A DNA stretch of 47,814 nucleotides from Acetobacteraceae bacterium (GTDB lineage Bacteria; Pseudomonadota; Alphaproteobacteria; Acetobacterales; Acetobacteraceae). The DNA lies in the NCBI GenBank assembly GCA_027451405.1, contig DAIDJM010000061.1:1-47814 (forward strand). Reading direction: 5' to 3'. A model generated the notes under the pieces. It was not told the origin of the DNA, made no database searches, and saw only the letters and a program-made list of their open reading frames with translations. The position numbers were made by a program, and so were the translations under genes. Shown piece after piece: positions 1-8,011 of this stretch. The stretch's first letter is position 1; the number at the start of each line of letters is the position of its first letter.

Positions 1-1
1 T

Positions 2-130
2 CTACTGCGCAAGGCCGCGCCGCGAGATCGCGACACCCTCTGGAAAACCATCGGCGCCTCCCTCGATCGCTTCAGCTCAGCCGAATGCGCAAACTATATC
101 CGCAACTGTGGCTACGGACACCCTGCGTGA
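2..130 (+). CDS. IS630-family transposase, C-terminal fragment (5' part outside window)
   Basis: Reading from base 2 gives an open frame of 42 codons ending in TGA at 128-130. Its end, AECANYIRNCGYGHP, resembles the C-terminus of IS630/ISRj-type DDE transposases, where an ECANY-type motif precedes the stop. Only this tail is in the window, so intactness of the element cannot be judged. The stop is followed within about 10 bases by a copy of the two-hairpin intergenic repeat rather than by an obvious IS end. The function call rests on a short stretch, so confidence is moderate. Confidence 0.6.
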   Translation, partial: LLRKAAPRDRDTLWKTIGASLDRFSSAECANYIRNCGYGHPA

Positions 131-136
131 AACCGC

Positions 137-250
137 TCTAAAAAAAGAACCAAAAAAACTGTTTCGCTCGACCCCGGACGCTCGAACAACGCCGCCCCAA
201 ATAGACAAAGGTCTTTTTGCTTCTTTTTCTTCAGAAAAAGAAGGGTTCCT
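137..250 (+). repeat. Family-1 two-hairpin intergenic repeat, copy A
   Basis: The left part is A-rich (AAGAACCAAAAAAACT). A roughly 40-base GC-rich core follows, then the right part GGTCTTTTTG and a 10-bp perfect hairpin with arms at 220-229 and 234-243 (CTTCTTTTTC / GAAAAAGAAG, loop TTCA). Related copies occur near 9341, 16101, 24150, 30293 and 38864. It lies between the transposase tail and the convergent DUF1194 gene, so it could act as a bidirectional terminator here. Confidence 0.8.
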
Positions 251-863
251 AAACCATCGGCACCTCACGCGCTTCGCGCAGCAATTTCCGGCGCATACCC
301 TCCCGGAACGACGCGTAATCCGCGCAAGCCATCGCGAAAGCGCCTGGTCCGCCGATCAGCGTGCGCGTCGCGTAATCCAGAAAATCCGGCTCTTCGTGCA
401 GCACGCAGAGCGCATTGATCGTGATCCCCGCCTGTACGATCCGGTCACGGATCGCCGCGGGGTCGCTGCCGTCATTGGCGCGCCCGTCCCCCGCCACGTC
501 GATGATGCGCCGCGAGGCCGGTTCCGGCGCCGATGCGAGAAGCGCCGCCGCCGCCGCCAGCGCCTCACCGGTCGCGGTCAGCCCCGGGCGCAGCGCGCGC
601 GGCATGTTCTCCACCGTATCGGCCAAATGGGCAATGTCGGCGCGCGTCGCGAGCCGTGTCCAGCCGACCACCACATCCTGCGCATCGCGCCCCGAGAACA
701 GCAGCGTGGCGGCAAGTGCGGCATGTTCGCGCCCGCCGAGCAGCGCCGCGCCGACCAACGGATCACGCAGCGCCGCGGCCGTGCCGCCGGCGATCAGGTT
801 GAACTCGTCGAAAGTGACGCTCGCCGAACAATCGATCGCGAGCACGAGCGCCAGATCGGCCAA
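249..863 (-). CDS. DUF1194 family protein (von Willebrand A-like fold)
   Basis: This 204-residue protein begins MADLALVLAIDCSASVTFDEF. The DCSASV stretch matches the metal-binding start of a VWA-like fold, in which DxSxS coordinates a divalent ion, as in DUF1194 proteins. A later VAGDGRANDGSDP segment resembles the second conserved block (DVSGDGxxN) of that family. No signal peptide is evident at this start; family members are often secreted, so a start further upstream is possible. The ATG lies 6 bases after the stop of the upstream HpnL-like gene, suggesting cotranscription. The biochemical role of DUF1194 is unknown. Family assignment is fairly safe, function is not. Confidence 0.75.
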   Translation of the reverse strand: MADLALVLAIDCSASVTFDEFNLIAGGTAAALRDPLVGAALLGGREHAALAATLLFSGRDAQDVVVGWTRLATRADIAHLADTVENMPRALRPGLTATGEALAAAAALLASAPEPASRRIIDVAGDGRANDGSDPAAIRDRIVQAGITINALCVLHEEPDFLDYATRTLIGGPGAFAMACADYASFREGMRRKLLREAREVPMV

Positions 864-869
864 CTCGGC

Positions 870-1862
870 TCAGCCGGCGGGAGCCACCTGCCGCCCTCGC
901 TCTCCGAACCGCCAGGCGAGCAGCCCGGCCAGGCACACCGCCACTTCGCGCATGCGCTTGACCATCGAGAGCGCCAGTCCGGTCGCGACCGGAATGCCGA
1001 AGGCCGCCACCGCCAGCGCGAACCCGGCTTCCTGCGCCGCGAGCCCGGCCGGCAGCACGAAGCCGGTGCTGCGAACCGCCATGCCGAGCCCCTCGATCGC
1101 GACCGCAGCGCCCGGTCCGACCGGATGCCCGGTCGCCCGCAGGATGATCCAGACCTCGGCGCCCCCGAGCGACCAGGAGGCGAAATGGAACAAAAACGCG
1201 CGGGCGAGGCGGGCGCGCTTGGCGTGCAGCGCCAGCAGGGCGCTGTGCCATCCGGCAATCCTGGCGCCGGCCCCGAAACGGGAAGCGGTCCGCTCGATCA
1301 GCTGCGCGAGCCCGGCCCGTTGCGCCGCAATGAAGCCAGCGACGCCGAGCAGGAGCGGCAGCACGGCCAGCAGCGCATGCATCGGCGCAACGCGTCCGGG
1401 GGCCAGCGCAATGGCAGCCGCGATCGAGAGCAGCAGGAACGGCACCTGCGCCGTGGCCTCGACCGTGATGTCGGCGGTGACGCTCGCCGCCGCATCGCCG
1501 CTCGCATAGCCAAGCTCGCGCGCCAGCATCCGCCCTGCTGCAAGCCCGCCGCCGACGCCCGCGAACGGCAGCATGGTGTTCACCGCCTCGCGCACCCAGC
1601 GCAGCCGCGCGACGACCCAAACGGCCGGGCGTGGTCGGCGCATGATGCAGCGCCATCCGAGCGCCGAGAGCAGCAATTGCGTGGCATGCACCGCAATCGA
1701 AGCGGGGAGGGCCGGCAGCGCACGATCGACGGTCTCGCCGATCCCGGCCGCGCCCCAGAACGCCACCATGGAGCCCGTGCCGAGCAGGCCGAGCCCGATC
1801 AAAACGATCGCCGCCCATCGAAAAATATGGGCTCGGGCCGGCACGGTTGCGGTGACGCTCAT
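870..1862 (-). CDS. HpnL-like / lysylphosphatidylglycerol synthase TM-region family membrane protein
   Basis: A 330-residue, mostly hydrophobic protein with about eight predicted membrane spans. The segment REAVNTMLPFAGVGGGLAAG and the following TADITVEATAQ match the conserved core of the UPF0104/LPG-synthase TM family, in particular the HpnL subgroup found near hopanoid genes in alphaproteobacteria. Members are thought to move or handle lipids at the inner membrane, but the exact reaction is not settled. No hopanoid biosynthesis genes lie beside it here, so hpnL is not assigned as a symbol. It is followed at 6 bases by the DUF1194 gene and is divergent from the cobalamin-controlled receptor. 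Confidence 0.7.
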   Translation of the reverse strand: MSVTATVPARAHIFRWAAIVLIGLGLLGTGSMVAFWGAAGIGETVDRALPALPASIAVHATQLLLSALGWRCIMRRPRPAVWVVARLRWVREAVNTMLPFAGVGGGLAAGRMLARELGYASGDAAASVTADITVEATAQVPFLLLSIAAAIALAPGRVAPMHALLAVLPLLLGVAGFIAAQRAGLAQLIERTASRFGAGARIAGWHSALLALHAKRARLARAFLFHFASWSLGGAEVWIILRATGHPVGPGAAVAIEGLGMAVRSTGFVLPAGLAAQEAGFALAVAAFGIPVATGLALSMVKRMREVAVCLAGLLAWRFGERGRQVAPAG

Positions 1863-1968
1863 GCGCGCGGAAGCTAGGCCCAGGCAGCTGCTATGCGCCA
1901 GACAAAAGAACAGACATGCGTTTTACGAAAGTTTACGACGCGCGCGGACTGCTAGCGTCACGAATAGA

Positions 1969-2165
1969 TGACGGTGGCCCGCAAGGGCTGAAACGGGAAC
2001 GCGGTGCAAGGCCGCGGCTGCCCCCGCAACTGTAAACGGCGCTCGCGCCCCGGATACCATTGCTGCGGATCGAGGCAGCGAGAAGGTGGGGCGAGATCTT
2101 TCCGGCCTCGGAAAGCCGCCGCAAGCCAGGAGACCGGCCGGCATCGAGACTGCACGCGCGCGTTC
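1969..2165 (+). ncRNA. Cobalamin (adenosylcobalamin-type) riboswitch
   Basis: The leader shows the conserved order of the class: CGGGAAC (1994-2000), GGTGCAAG, the GCTGCCCCCGCAACTGT core (2017-2033) and the B12 box AGCCAGGAGACCGGCC near 2124-2139. It sits directly upstream of a BtuB-like TonB receptor, its classical target. A downstream pair of competing hairpins (listed separately) is the likely expression platform. The 1863-1968 stretch before it holds only a weak promoter-like region and no gene. Confidence 0.93.
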
Positions 2166-2199
2166 CGGGCGGGGAGCACCGGCGCAGCGGGAGAGAGAC

Positions 2200-2261
2200 C
2201 CGCAGGCGGCATTCGTCCTGATGCCGAAAGGCCGGTTCGCCGGCCGCCTGCGGAGTTGCCC
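2200..2261 (+). promoter_or_regulatory. Probable riboswitch expression platform (RBS-sequestering hairpins)
   Basis: An 11-bp perfect inverted repeat, CCGCAGGCGGC (2200-2210) with GCCGCCTGCGG (2243-2253), closes just before the start codon. The Shine-Dalgarno-like GGAG at 2252-2255 begins inside the second arm. Nested and mutually exclusive with it is GGCCGG-TTCG-CCGGCC (2230-2245). No T-tract follows, so translational control is more likely than termination. The mechanism is inferred. Confidence 0.6.
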
Positions 2262-4226
2262 ATGCGTGCCGCCTCTGCTCTTTGTCTTTTTATCGTAACA
2301 GATTCGGCGCTGGCCCAAACCATGCCGACCGACCCGTCCGACGACATCGTGGTCACCGCTACCCGCACCCCGCAATTCGCCGGAGACATCGCCGCCGGCG
2401 TGACCGTGATCGACCGCGCCACGATCGAGCAGCGCGGCTACACCACGCTCGCGGACGCGCTCTCGGCGGTGCCTGGTCTGCGGGTCGCGCAATCCGGCGG
2501 GCCCGGCGCGCAGGCCAGCGTCTTCGTGCGCGGCACCAACTCCAACCAGGTGCTCGTGCTGATCGATGGCGTGCCAGTCAACGACCCGGGCGATCCGGGC
2601 AACGCGTTCAATTTTGGCGTCGACACGCTGGGCGATGTCGAGCGCATCGAGATCGTCCGTGGCCCGCTCTCGACCCTCTACGGCTCGGGTGCCATCGGCG
2701 GCGTCATCAACATCATCACCCGCCACGGCCGTGGCGCGCCGCACGGCTCGGTGACGCTCGGCGGCGGCGTGCCCCGCCAGGGGCTCGCGCAGGCCGACAT
2801 CGCCGGCGGCAACGGGCCGTGGGACTACGCGGCGAGCTACGAAGCGCAATCGCTGCTCGGCTTCGATCAGACGCCGAAGCGGGAATATCTCGTCTATACC
2901 GGCGAGCGCGATGGCGACCGCAACCAGCAGGGTCAGGTCGAAATCGGTCTCACCCCGGTGCAGGGAACACGGCTCTCGCTCCTGGTGCGGGCTCGCGACA
3001 ATACGTTCGGCTACGACGAGCAGGGTTTCGTCACATTCGACGGCAACAACGCCACCGGCTACGACGCCTCGCTGTTCTGCCGGCTCGGCCTGACCAGCCA
3101 GCTTTTCGACGGTGCCTGGCAAACCAGCGCCTACCTCTCGGGCCTTCAGGATGACCGCCGGTACACCGTCGCCTACGATCCGTTCGATCCCAACAACGAC
3201 ACCGCCGACAATCGCTATCACGGCAGGCGTGCCGATTTTCAGTGGAACAATACGGTGCAGCTCCCCGATTGGTGGCGCAGCACACACACGCAATTCACGT
3301 TCGGCTACGAACACGTCGCCGATCAGGCGGACGTCAAGATCAACAGCCTGTCGGGCGGCTATCCCTATGACAGCGCCGTCCGCGCCCATGACGATTCGGA
3401 TGCCGGCTGGGCGGGACTGCAATCGACGCTGTTCGGCCGGCTCGTCGCCGACGCGCAATTGCGCGAGGAAGCGACGACCGTCGCGGGCAACGCCTTTACC
3501 TGGCGCGTCGGAGGCACGTTCTCCCTCAATGAAATCGGCACCCGGCTCAAAGCCAGCTACGGCACCAGCTTCCTAGCGCCCTCCTTGTTTGACCGTTACG
3601 GAATCGATAATTTTGGCTATGTCGGCAACCCCAATCTTCGCCCCGAACGCGCGCAGGGCTGGGAGGCAGGCTTCGAGTCGGATCTGCCGTCGTCCCTGCC
3701 GGGCCATGGCACCTTTTCGGTAACGTATTTCAATAATCTTATCCGCGACCTCATCGAGATCGCCTTTGCGCCGGTCTACACGTCGGTCAACGTCGCAAGC
3801 GCACGCACGCAGGGTGTCGAGGTCACGCTGCATTGGACCCTCGCGCGTTATCTGGACGCTGATCTTGCCTACACCTATACCGATGCCCGCGCGCTCGACA
3901 GCGGCGCGCGTCTGTTACGCCGCCCCTACAATCAGGGCTCGGCCGATCTGGCGATCCACCCCATTCCCAGCGTCACCATCGCGCCGGAAATTCTCTACAC
4001 CGGCTCGTTCGCCGACTACCTCGTCAACAATGCGGGCGAGACCGGCTTCACACCGGGCCTGTCGCCGAGCGGATGGCTCGTCAATCTGAACGCGACCTGG
4101 CAAGCGCAGCCGCATCTGCGGCTTTTCGTCTGGGCCAAAAATCTCACAGCCTCGCGCTTCGAGCCGGTCAACGGCTATCAGATTCCGGGGGCATCTTTTC
4201 TCGCCGGTGCAAGGTGGGATTTCTGA
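2262..4226 (+). CDS. TonB-dependent outer-membrane receptor, BtuB-like (vitamin B12 uptake)
   Basis: A 654-residue protein starting MRAASALCLFIVTDSALAQ, a signal peptide ending in ALA-Q. A TonB-box-like DDIVVTATR follows, then a plug domain (VIDRATIEQRGYTTLADALS, VLIDGVPVNDP, ERIEIVRGPLSTLYGSGAIG) and a long beta-barrel ending in the terminal phenylalanine (ARWDF) typical of outer-membrane barrels. The start at 2262 was preferred over the upstream in-frame extension because that extension runs through the riboswitch. Control by the cobalamin riboswitch fits corrinoid uptake. It stands alone, with no btuCDF in view. BtuB-like assignment is strong because of the leader; the exact corrinoid preference is unknown. 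Confidence 0.88.
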   Translation: MRAASALCLFIVTDSALAQTMPTDPSDDIVVTATRTPQFAGDIAAGVTVIDRATIEQRGYTTLADALSAVPGLRVAQSGGPGAQASVFVRGTNSNQVLVLIDGVPVNDPGDPGNAFNFGVDTLGDVERIEIVRGPLSTLYGSGAIGGVINIITRHGRGAPHGSVTLGGGVPRQGLAQADIAGGNGPWDYAASYEAQSLLGFDQTPKREYLVYTGERDGDRNQQGQVEIGLTPVQGTRLSLLVRARDNTFGYDEQGFVTFDGNNATGYDASLFCRLGLTSQLFDGAWQTSAYLSGLQDDRRYTVAYDPFDPNNDTADNRYHGRRADFQWNNTVQLPDWWRSTHTQFTFGYEHVADQADVKINSLSGGYPYDSAVRAHDDSDAGWAGLQSTLFGRLVADAQLREEATTVAGNAFTWRVGGTFSLNEIGTRLKASYGTSFLAPSLFDRYGIDNFGYVGNPNLRPERAQGWEAGFESDLPSSLPGHGTFSVTYFNNLIRDLIEIAFAPVYTSVNVASARTQGVEVTLHWTLARYLDADLAYTYTDARALDSGARLLRRPYNQGSADLAIHPIPSVTIAPEILYTGSFADYLVNNAGETGFTPGLSPSGWLVNLNATWQAQPHLRLFVWAKNLTASRFEPVNGYQIPGASFLAGARWDF

Positions 4227-4228
4227 CG

Positions 4229-4325
4229 CGGGCCTCCGGCGGCCGGGGCTCTGCCCCTGGGGTCTGGGGCCTTTCGGCCCCAGCTTGTCCCGGGCAGAGC
4301 CCGAGCCGCCGGAGGCGCGCATCAA
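4229..4325. repeat. Family-2 GC-rich long palindromic repeat
   Basis: A near-complete long hairpin. The outer arms are GCCTCCGGCGG (4232-4242) and CCGCCGGAGGC (4306-4316). Inner complementary blocks follow (GGGGCTCTGCCCC against GGGCAGAGCCC), with a central CTGGGGCC-TTTC-GGCCCCAG stem at 4264-4283. The right half is nearly identical to 39763-39810. It follows the TonB receptor gene and could terminate its transcript. Confidence 0.75.
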
Positions 4326-4369
4326 CCACCCTGCTTCCCGATTTAGCCAGACGGCTCTAACTCTTCCTC

Positions 4370-4876
4370 GTGTCCGACGCGCCGATCTTCGAAGCCGAAC
4401 TCGTCCCCCACCGCTCACTATCGACGGCCGGGATGTGGACGCTGATCGGTTTCCTGCTCACGATCAGCCTCGCTGTCACCACGCTCTTCTGGTGGCTCGG
4501 CGCCTGGCCGGTCGCCGGCTTCAACGGCGCCGACCTGCTGCTCGCGGCGCTGCTGCTACGCGCCAACGCGCGGGGCCGCCGCGCGCGCGAAATCCTGCGG
4601 CTGCACGAGCACGATTTCCATATCCTGCGCTTCGATGAGCGCGGCGCGATGCGACAGACGCGGCTACGACCGGACTGGCTGACTGTTTCGCTCAAGGAGC
4701 GAAATGGCCGTGTCCCCGGCCTGTATCTGCATGCCGAAGGCCGCGAGGAGGAGGTCGCAACCCGTTTGGGGGAAGAGGAAAAGCGCGATCTCGCGCAGGC
4801 GTTGCAGGCGGCCCTTCATCGCTGGCGCCACCCGCGATTTGACAACCCCCAGTTGCGAGACCTCGGTTCCGTCTGA
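4370..4876 (+). CDS. DUF2244 domain membrane protein
   Basis: A 168-residue protein with GTG start (VSDAPIFEAELVPHRSLS). It has two adjacent hydrophobic spans at about residues 22-40 and 47-60, then a soluble C-terminal part (LHEHDFHILRFDERG, LRPDWLTVSLKE). This matches DUF2244, a family of small inner-membrane proteins common in alphaproteobacteria, some members of which sit with cytochrome oxidase genes. No oxidase genes are adjacent here. The start is the first GTG giving a family-length N-terminus; the Shine-Dalgarno match is weak. Function unknown. Confidence 0.8.
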   Translation: MSDAPIFEAELVPHRSLSTAGMWTLIGFLLTISLAVTTLFWWLGAWPVAGFNGADLLLAALLLRANARGRRAREILRLHEHDFHILRFDERGAMRQTRLRPDWLTVSLKERNGRVPGLYLHAEGREEEVATRLGEEEKRDLAQALQAALHRWRHPRFDNPQLRDLGSV

Positions 4877-4884
4877 GGTTGGCT

Positions 4885-4904
4885 CTGGGGCTCTTCGGCC
4901 CCAG
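4885..4904. terminator. Hairpin between convergent genes (partial family-2 repeat)
   Basis: CTGGGGC and GCCCCAG arms around a TCTTCG loop lie just after the DUF2244 stop, facing the convergent XRE gene. This is the same core as in the family-2 palindromes but without the outer arms. It is terminator-like, although only a short T-run (GCTTTTTCC) follows about 12 bases later. The rest of 4877-5027 holds nothing recognised. Confidence 0.4.
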
Positions 4905-5027
4905 CCGCTGGAGCTTTTTCCCCGCCGAAGGCAAGCCCAGACCAGAACGCGCGCTTCACCGAATGCTCTGTGGCCGCGACGGAAGCGATCGTCACGCGGC
5001 CCACCACAATGCTCGGCGCCAGGGCCG

Positions 5028-5492
5028 TCAGTTTTCGGTGGGCCCCATCGATTTGATCAGGTCGAACACGCGACGCCGGATCGCCGGATCGGTGATCCGG
5101 TAATAGGCGCGCACCAATTCGAGCGTCTCGCGCTTCGCGAGCGGATCCTCGGCCTGCCCGAACCCATCGATGGTTTCGGCAAATCCGCCCGGCGCACCCG
5201 GTGTGCCCGCGTGCGCCGTACCGCTCGGCATGTCGTCGAAGAAAAAACTGATCGGGACATCCAGGATCCGCGACAGATCGTACAGCCGCGAGGCACCGAC
5301 GCGGTTCACGCCGCGCTCGTATTTCTGCACCTGCTGAAACGTCAGCCCCAGCGCCTCGCCGAGCCGCTCCTGCGACATGCCCATCAGCGTCCGGCGCAGC
5401 CGAATGCGCGAACCGACATGCACGTCGATTGGGCTGGGACGGCTTTCTCCGGTTTCCGAAACCGTATCAAATCCGGCGGCAGCTCGTGGCAT
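5028..5492 (-). CDS. XRE-family helix-turn-helix transcriptional regulator
   Basis: A 154-residue protein. An N-terminal extension is followed by an XRE DNA-binding domain at about residues 25-85: IRLRRTLMGMSQERLGEALG, TFQQVQKYERGVNRVGASRL and the ISFFFDD end. The C-terminal part (LVRAYYRITDPAIRRRVFDL) resembles the conserved tail of the XRE regulators common in Rhizobiales and Rhodospirillales. No sensor domain is visible. The upstream 108 bases are AT-rich and probably hold its promoter. Target genes cannot be read from the sequence. Confidence 0.88.
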   Translation of the reverse strand: MPRAAAGFDTVSETGESRPSPIDVHVGSRIRLRRTLMGMSQERLGEALGLTFQQVQKYERGVNRVGASRLYDLSRILDVPISFFFDDMPSGTAHAGTPGAPGGFAETIDGFGQAEDPLAKRETLELVRAYYRITDPAIRRRVFDLIKSMGPTEN

Positions 5493-5600
5493 TGAATGAC
5501 ATTCCCGATAATCTTTTCGCGGTGCTCGTCATCGCCCCGCAACCATAAATTGTCAATTAACCATCAAATTTTCGGATCGCAAGTCATTTTTTGCGACAAC
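5493..5600 (-). promoter_or_regulatory. AT-rich promoter region of the XRE gene
   Basis: This gap is strikingly AT-rich for the window. On the minus strand a TTGACA hexamer lies at 5556-5551 inside TTAATTGACAATTTATGG; a matching -10 is not clear. A short inverted repeat TCGCAA/TTGCGA (5577-5582 / 5591-5596) follows the lnt stop and might end that transcript. These are weak predictions. Confidence 0.4.
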
Positions 5601-7160
5601 TCAATCGCCAAAAGCGCGTGTTTGCGGCCGTGCACTCAACCCCGCGCCGAGCGCGGTGGCAAGAAGCCCGAGCATCAAGGGCGCCGCGAGTCCCATCCGG
5701 GAAAACGGCGTCGGCGGCAGCGCCCCCGGCACCGGCGCCACCAGCGCGCCCGTCCGGTCGAGACCGAGTTCGGCCGTCACTCGCCCATGCGCATCAATCA
5801 CTGCCGAGATGCCGGTATTCGCCGCGCGCAGCATCGGCAGCCCTTCCTCGATGGCGCGCAGGCGCGCCGCCGCCAGATGCTGCCGCGGCCCAGACGAATT
5901 GCCGAACCACGCATCGTTCGTGAGATTGACCAGCATGGCCGGCCGATCCTGTTCCACCGCCACCTGTCCCGGAAACGCCGCCTCGTAGCAGATCAGCGGC
6001 CCGATCGCCGGCAGTCCCGGCAAATGCAGCGTGACGAGGCCTGGCCCTGCGCTCCAGCCCTGCTCGCCCAGCCGGATCGGCAGATAATCCGGGAAATATT
6101 CGCCGAATGGAACAAGATGATGCTTGTCGTAATGGCCGACGACCGTGCCGTCGGGACCAAGGGCGATCAGGCTGTTATAGCCTCCGCCTCGCCCATTCGA
6201 GCGTGGCGCGCCGACCAGGCTGGCCGCCGCTCCGTGCGCGGCCGCGGCGATCGCCGCCCGTGCGGGCGCGTCCTGTTCGAGCCAGAAGGGGCTTGCGGTT
6301 TCCGGCCATAGCACCAGCGCCCGCCTGCCCCCCGCGCGCGCCATCCCTTGACGGGTCAGTTGCAGATAGCGCTCGAACACACCGAGCGCCCAACCCTGAT
6401 CCTGCCAATGGTCGCGATGCGCGATCTCCGATACGTCACCCTGCACGATCACGGCGGTGAGCCCCGGCGGCGGCCCCGCCCGGTGATCGGCCAGTCGCAC
6501 CGCGCCGGCTACCCCCCAGACCAGAAGCATGGCGGCCGCGAGCGCCCGCCCGAGCCCCGGCAGCGCCGGAATGGCCGCCACCAGCAGGGTGCCCAGCGTG
6601 AGCCCCTGCACCCCCATCCAGGCCGCCGGCTGCATCATCGCGAGTCCCAGGAACCCCGGAAATTCCCAGACGCTGCCGAGCGGATTCCACGGGAACCCGG
6701 TCAGCGCGAACTGCCGCGCCAGATCGCCCAGCACCCAAAGCCCCGCCAGCGCCAGCGCCTGGCCGCCGCGTCCCGGCACGCGCCGTGCGATCGCGCAAGG
6801 TATGGCGATGAACAGCGCCAGAACCGCGGCCAGCGCCGGCACCGCGAGCGGCACCGCCCACCAGAACTCGGCCGCCTCCACCAGCACCGCGTTGGTTACC
6901 CAATAGAGCCCGATCAGATGGTGCGCGAAGCCGAACAGGAACCCGCGCCGGAACGCGCCCCCCGACCCGCGCGCCCCCTCGATCAGCCCGAGCAGTCCCG
7001 GGATCGCGATCCAGAGCAGCGGCACTAGGAAGAGCGGCGGCAGGGCCAGGGCGGCCAGCGCGCCACAGAGCAGGGCGGCCATATCCGCGCGCCATCCCGA
7101 AAGCGTCGCCGGATCGGGGAACGCCGCGCGCCACCCGGCGCGCCGCATCCCAGGGCCCAT
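5601..7160 (-). CDS. lnt: Apolipoprotein N-acyltransferase
   Basis: A 519-residue protein with about seven N-terminal membrane spans and a C-terminal periplasmic nitrilase domain. It transfers the third acyl chain from phospholipid to the N-terminal cysteine of lipoproteins. The catalytic triad signatures are visible: WPETASPFW (Glu), YDKHHLVPFGEYFP (Lys) and ICYEAAFP (Cys). Length is normal for Lnt. It starts 8 bases after the stop of the olsB-like gene and is probably cotranscribed with it. In many relatives a miaB-phoH-ybeY block lies between these genes; it is absent here. Identity is secure. Confidence 0.95.
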   Translation of the reverse strand: MGPGMRRAGWRAAFPDPATLSGWRADMAALLCGALAALALPPLFLVPLLWIAIPGLLGLIEGARGSGGAFRRGFLFGFAHHLIGLYWVTNAVLVEAAEFWWAVPLAVPALAAVLALFIAIPCAIARRVPGRGGQALALAGLWVLGDLARQFALTGFPWNPLGSVWEFPGFLGLAMMQPAAWMGVQGLTLGTLLVAAIPALPGLGRALAAAMLLVWGVAGAVRLADHRAGPPPGLTAVIVQGDVSEIAHRDHWQDQGWALGVFERYLQLTRQGMARAGGRRALVLWPETASPFWLEQDAPARAAIAAAAHGAAASLVGAPRSNGRGGGYNSLIALGPDGTVVGHYDKHHLVPFGEYFPDYLPIRLGEQGWSAGPGLVTLHLPGLPAIGPLICYEAAFPGQVAVEQDRPAMLVNLTNDAWFGNSSGPRQHLAAARLRAIEEGLPMLRAANTGISAVIDAHGRVTAELGLDRTGALVAPVPGALPPTPFSRMGLAAPLMLGLLATALGAGLSARPQTRAFGD

Positions 7161-7168
7161 CGCGAGGC

Positions 7169-8011
7169 TCAGCCTTCGGCCAGCGCGTCGCGCAGTTGGC
7201 GCTCGTAATGCCGGTAATAGCGGTCGGTCACGAGATCGGTCTTCACCACCACTGCGACGTCCGTGGTGTTGAACTGGTTATCGATCACCGCGCCATCGCC
7301 CACGAACCCGCCAAGCCGCAGATACCCTTTGATCAGCGGCGGCAGCCGCGCGAGCGCGCGCTTGGGATCGAGATCGTCCGGGTCGAGCCGGTTCATTTCC
7401 ACATACCGCTCCGGCAGCGCCCGCGGCCGCAGCCCCGGCGGCGCCAGGTGGTTGCGGTAGAGGTAGGTGAGTTCCGCCGCCCACTCGTCCGGATCGGTCG
7501 AAGGCAGGCTGGCGCAGCCAAACATCAGATCGATCTGATGACGGAACACATAGGCCGCGATGCCGCGCCAGAGAAGCTGCATCACCGCGCGGTTGCGATA
7601 TTCCGCGGCGACGCATGAGCGTCCGAGTTCGAGCAACCGGCCCTGGAAACCGGCGATCGGCGAGAGATCGTATTCTTCATCCGAATAGAAGCGCCCGATC
7701 TGCTCGGCCGCCTCCTGCCGGATCAGCCGGTAGGTGCCGACCACGCCCTCCGGCCCCGGCCCGATCGCGTGATCCACCACAAGCAGATGATCCGCGACGG
7801 CGTCGAACGCATCGACGTCGCGCGCCAGCGCCCGCGCCTGCGGCGAGGGCTCCGCACCCATCTCCTCGTAGAACACCCGCCAGCGCAGCGCCTGCACGGC
7901 GTCGATCTCGCTCTCCGCCGCCGCGATCCGCACGCCGAGATGCCCGGCCCGCAATTCGCCGAAGCCCGGCCCGTCCGCCTCGATGGGCGCGAGCTTCAGC
8001 TCCGCCGTCAT
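7169..8011 (-). CDS. GNAT-type acyltransferase, OlsB-like (ornithine-lipid synthesis)
   Basis: A 280-residue protein starting MTAELKLAPIEADG. Blocks such as VQALRWRVFYEEMGA, VVGTYRLIRQEAA, FYSDEEYDLSP, LELGRSCVAAEYRNRAVMQLLWRGIAAY and MFGCASLPSTDP match the OlsB/hemolysin-like acyltransferase family. That family adds a 3-hydroxyacyl chain from acyl-ACP to ornithine in ornithine-lipid synthesis. Its ATG overlaps the TGA of the upstream Fur-type gene (ATGA), so translation is coupled. The second enzyme, OlsA (PlsC-type), is not beside it. The family is clear; ornithine as substrate is inferred. Confidence 0.85.
   Translation of the reverse strand: MTAELKLAPIEADGPGFGELRAGHLGVRIAAAESEIDAVQALRWRVFYEEMGAEPSPQARALARDVDAFDAVADHLLVVDHAIGPGPEGVVGTYRLIRQEAAEQIGRFYSDEEYDLSPIAGFQGRLLELGRSCVAAEYRNRAVMQLLWRGIAAYVFRHQIDLMFGCASLPSTDPDEWAAELTYLYRNHLAPPGLRPRALPERYVEMNRLDPDDLDPKRALARLPPLIKGYLRLGGFVGDGAVIDNQFNTTDVAVVVKTDLVTDRYYRHYERQLRDALAEG

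Noticed and set aside
108-1877. 589-codon plus-strand frame over the DUF1194 and HpnL-like genes
   Set aside because: Low-complexity Arg-rich translation with no motif; both minus-strand genes beneath it have clear family signatures.
2004-2261. Longer N-terminus for the BtuB-like receptor
   Set aside because: The in-frame extension is translated riboswitch sequence; the signal peptide begins at 2262.
1923-3458. 511-codon minus-strand frame over the riboswitch and TonB receptor
   Set aside because: It would run antisense through a conserved riboswitch and shows only His/Arg/Val-biased shadow composition.
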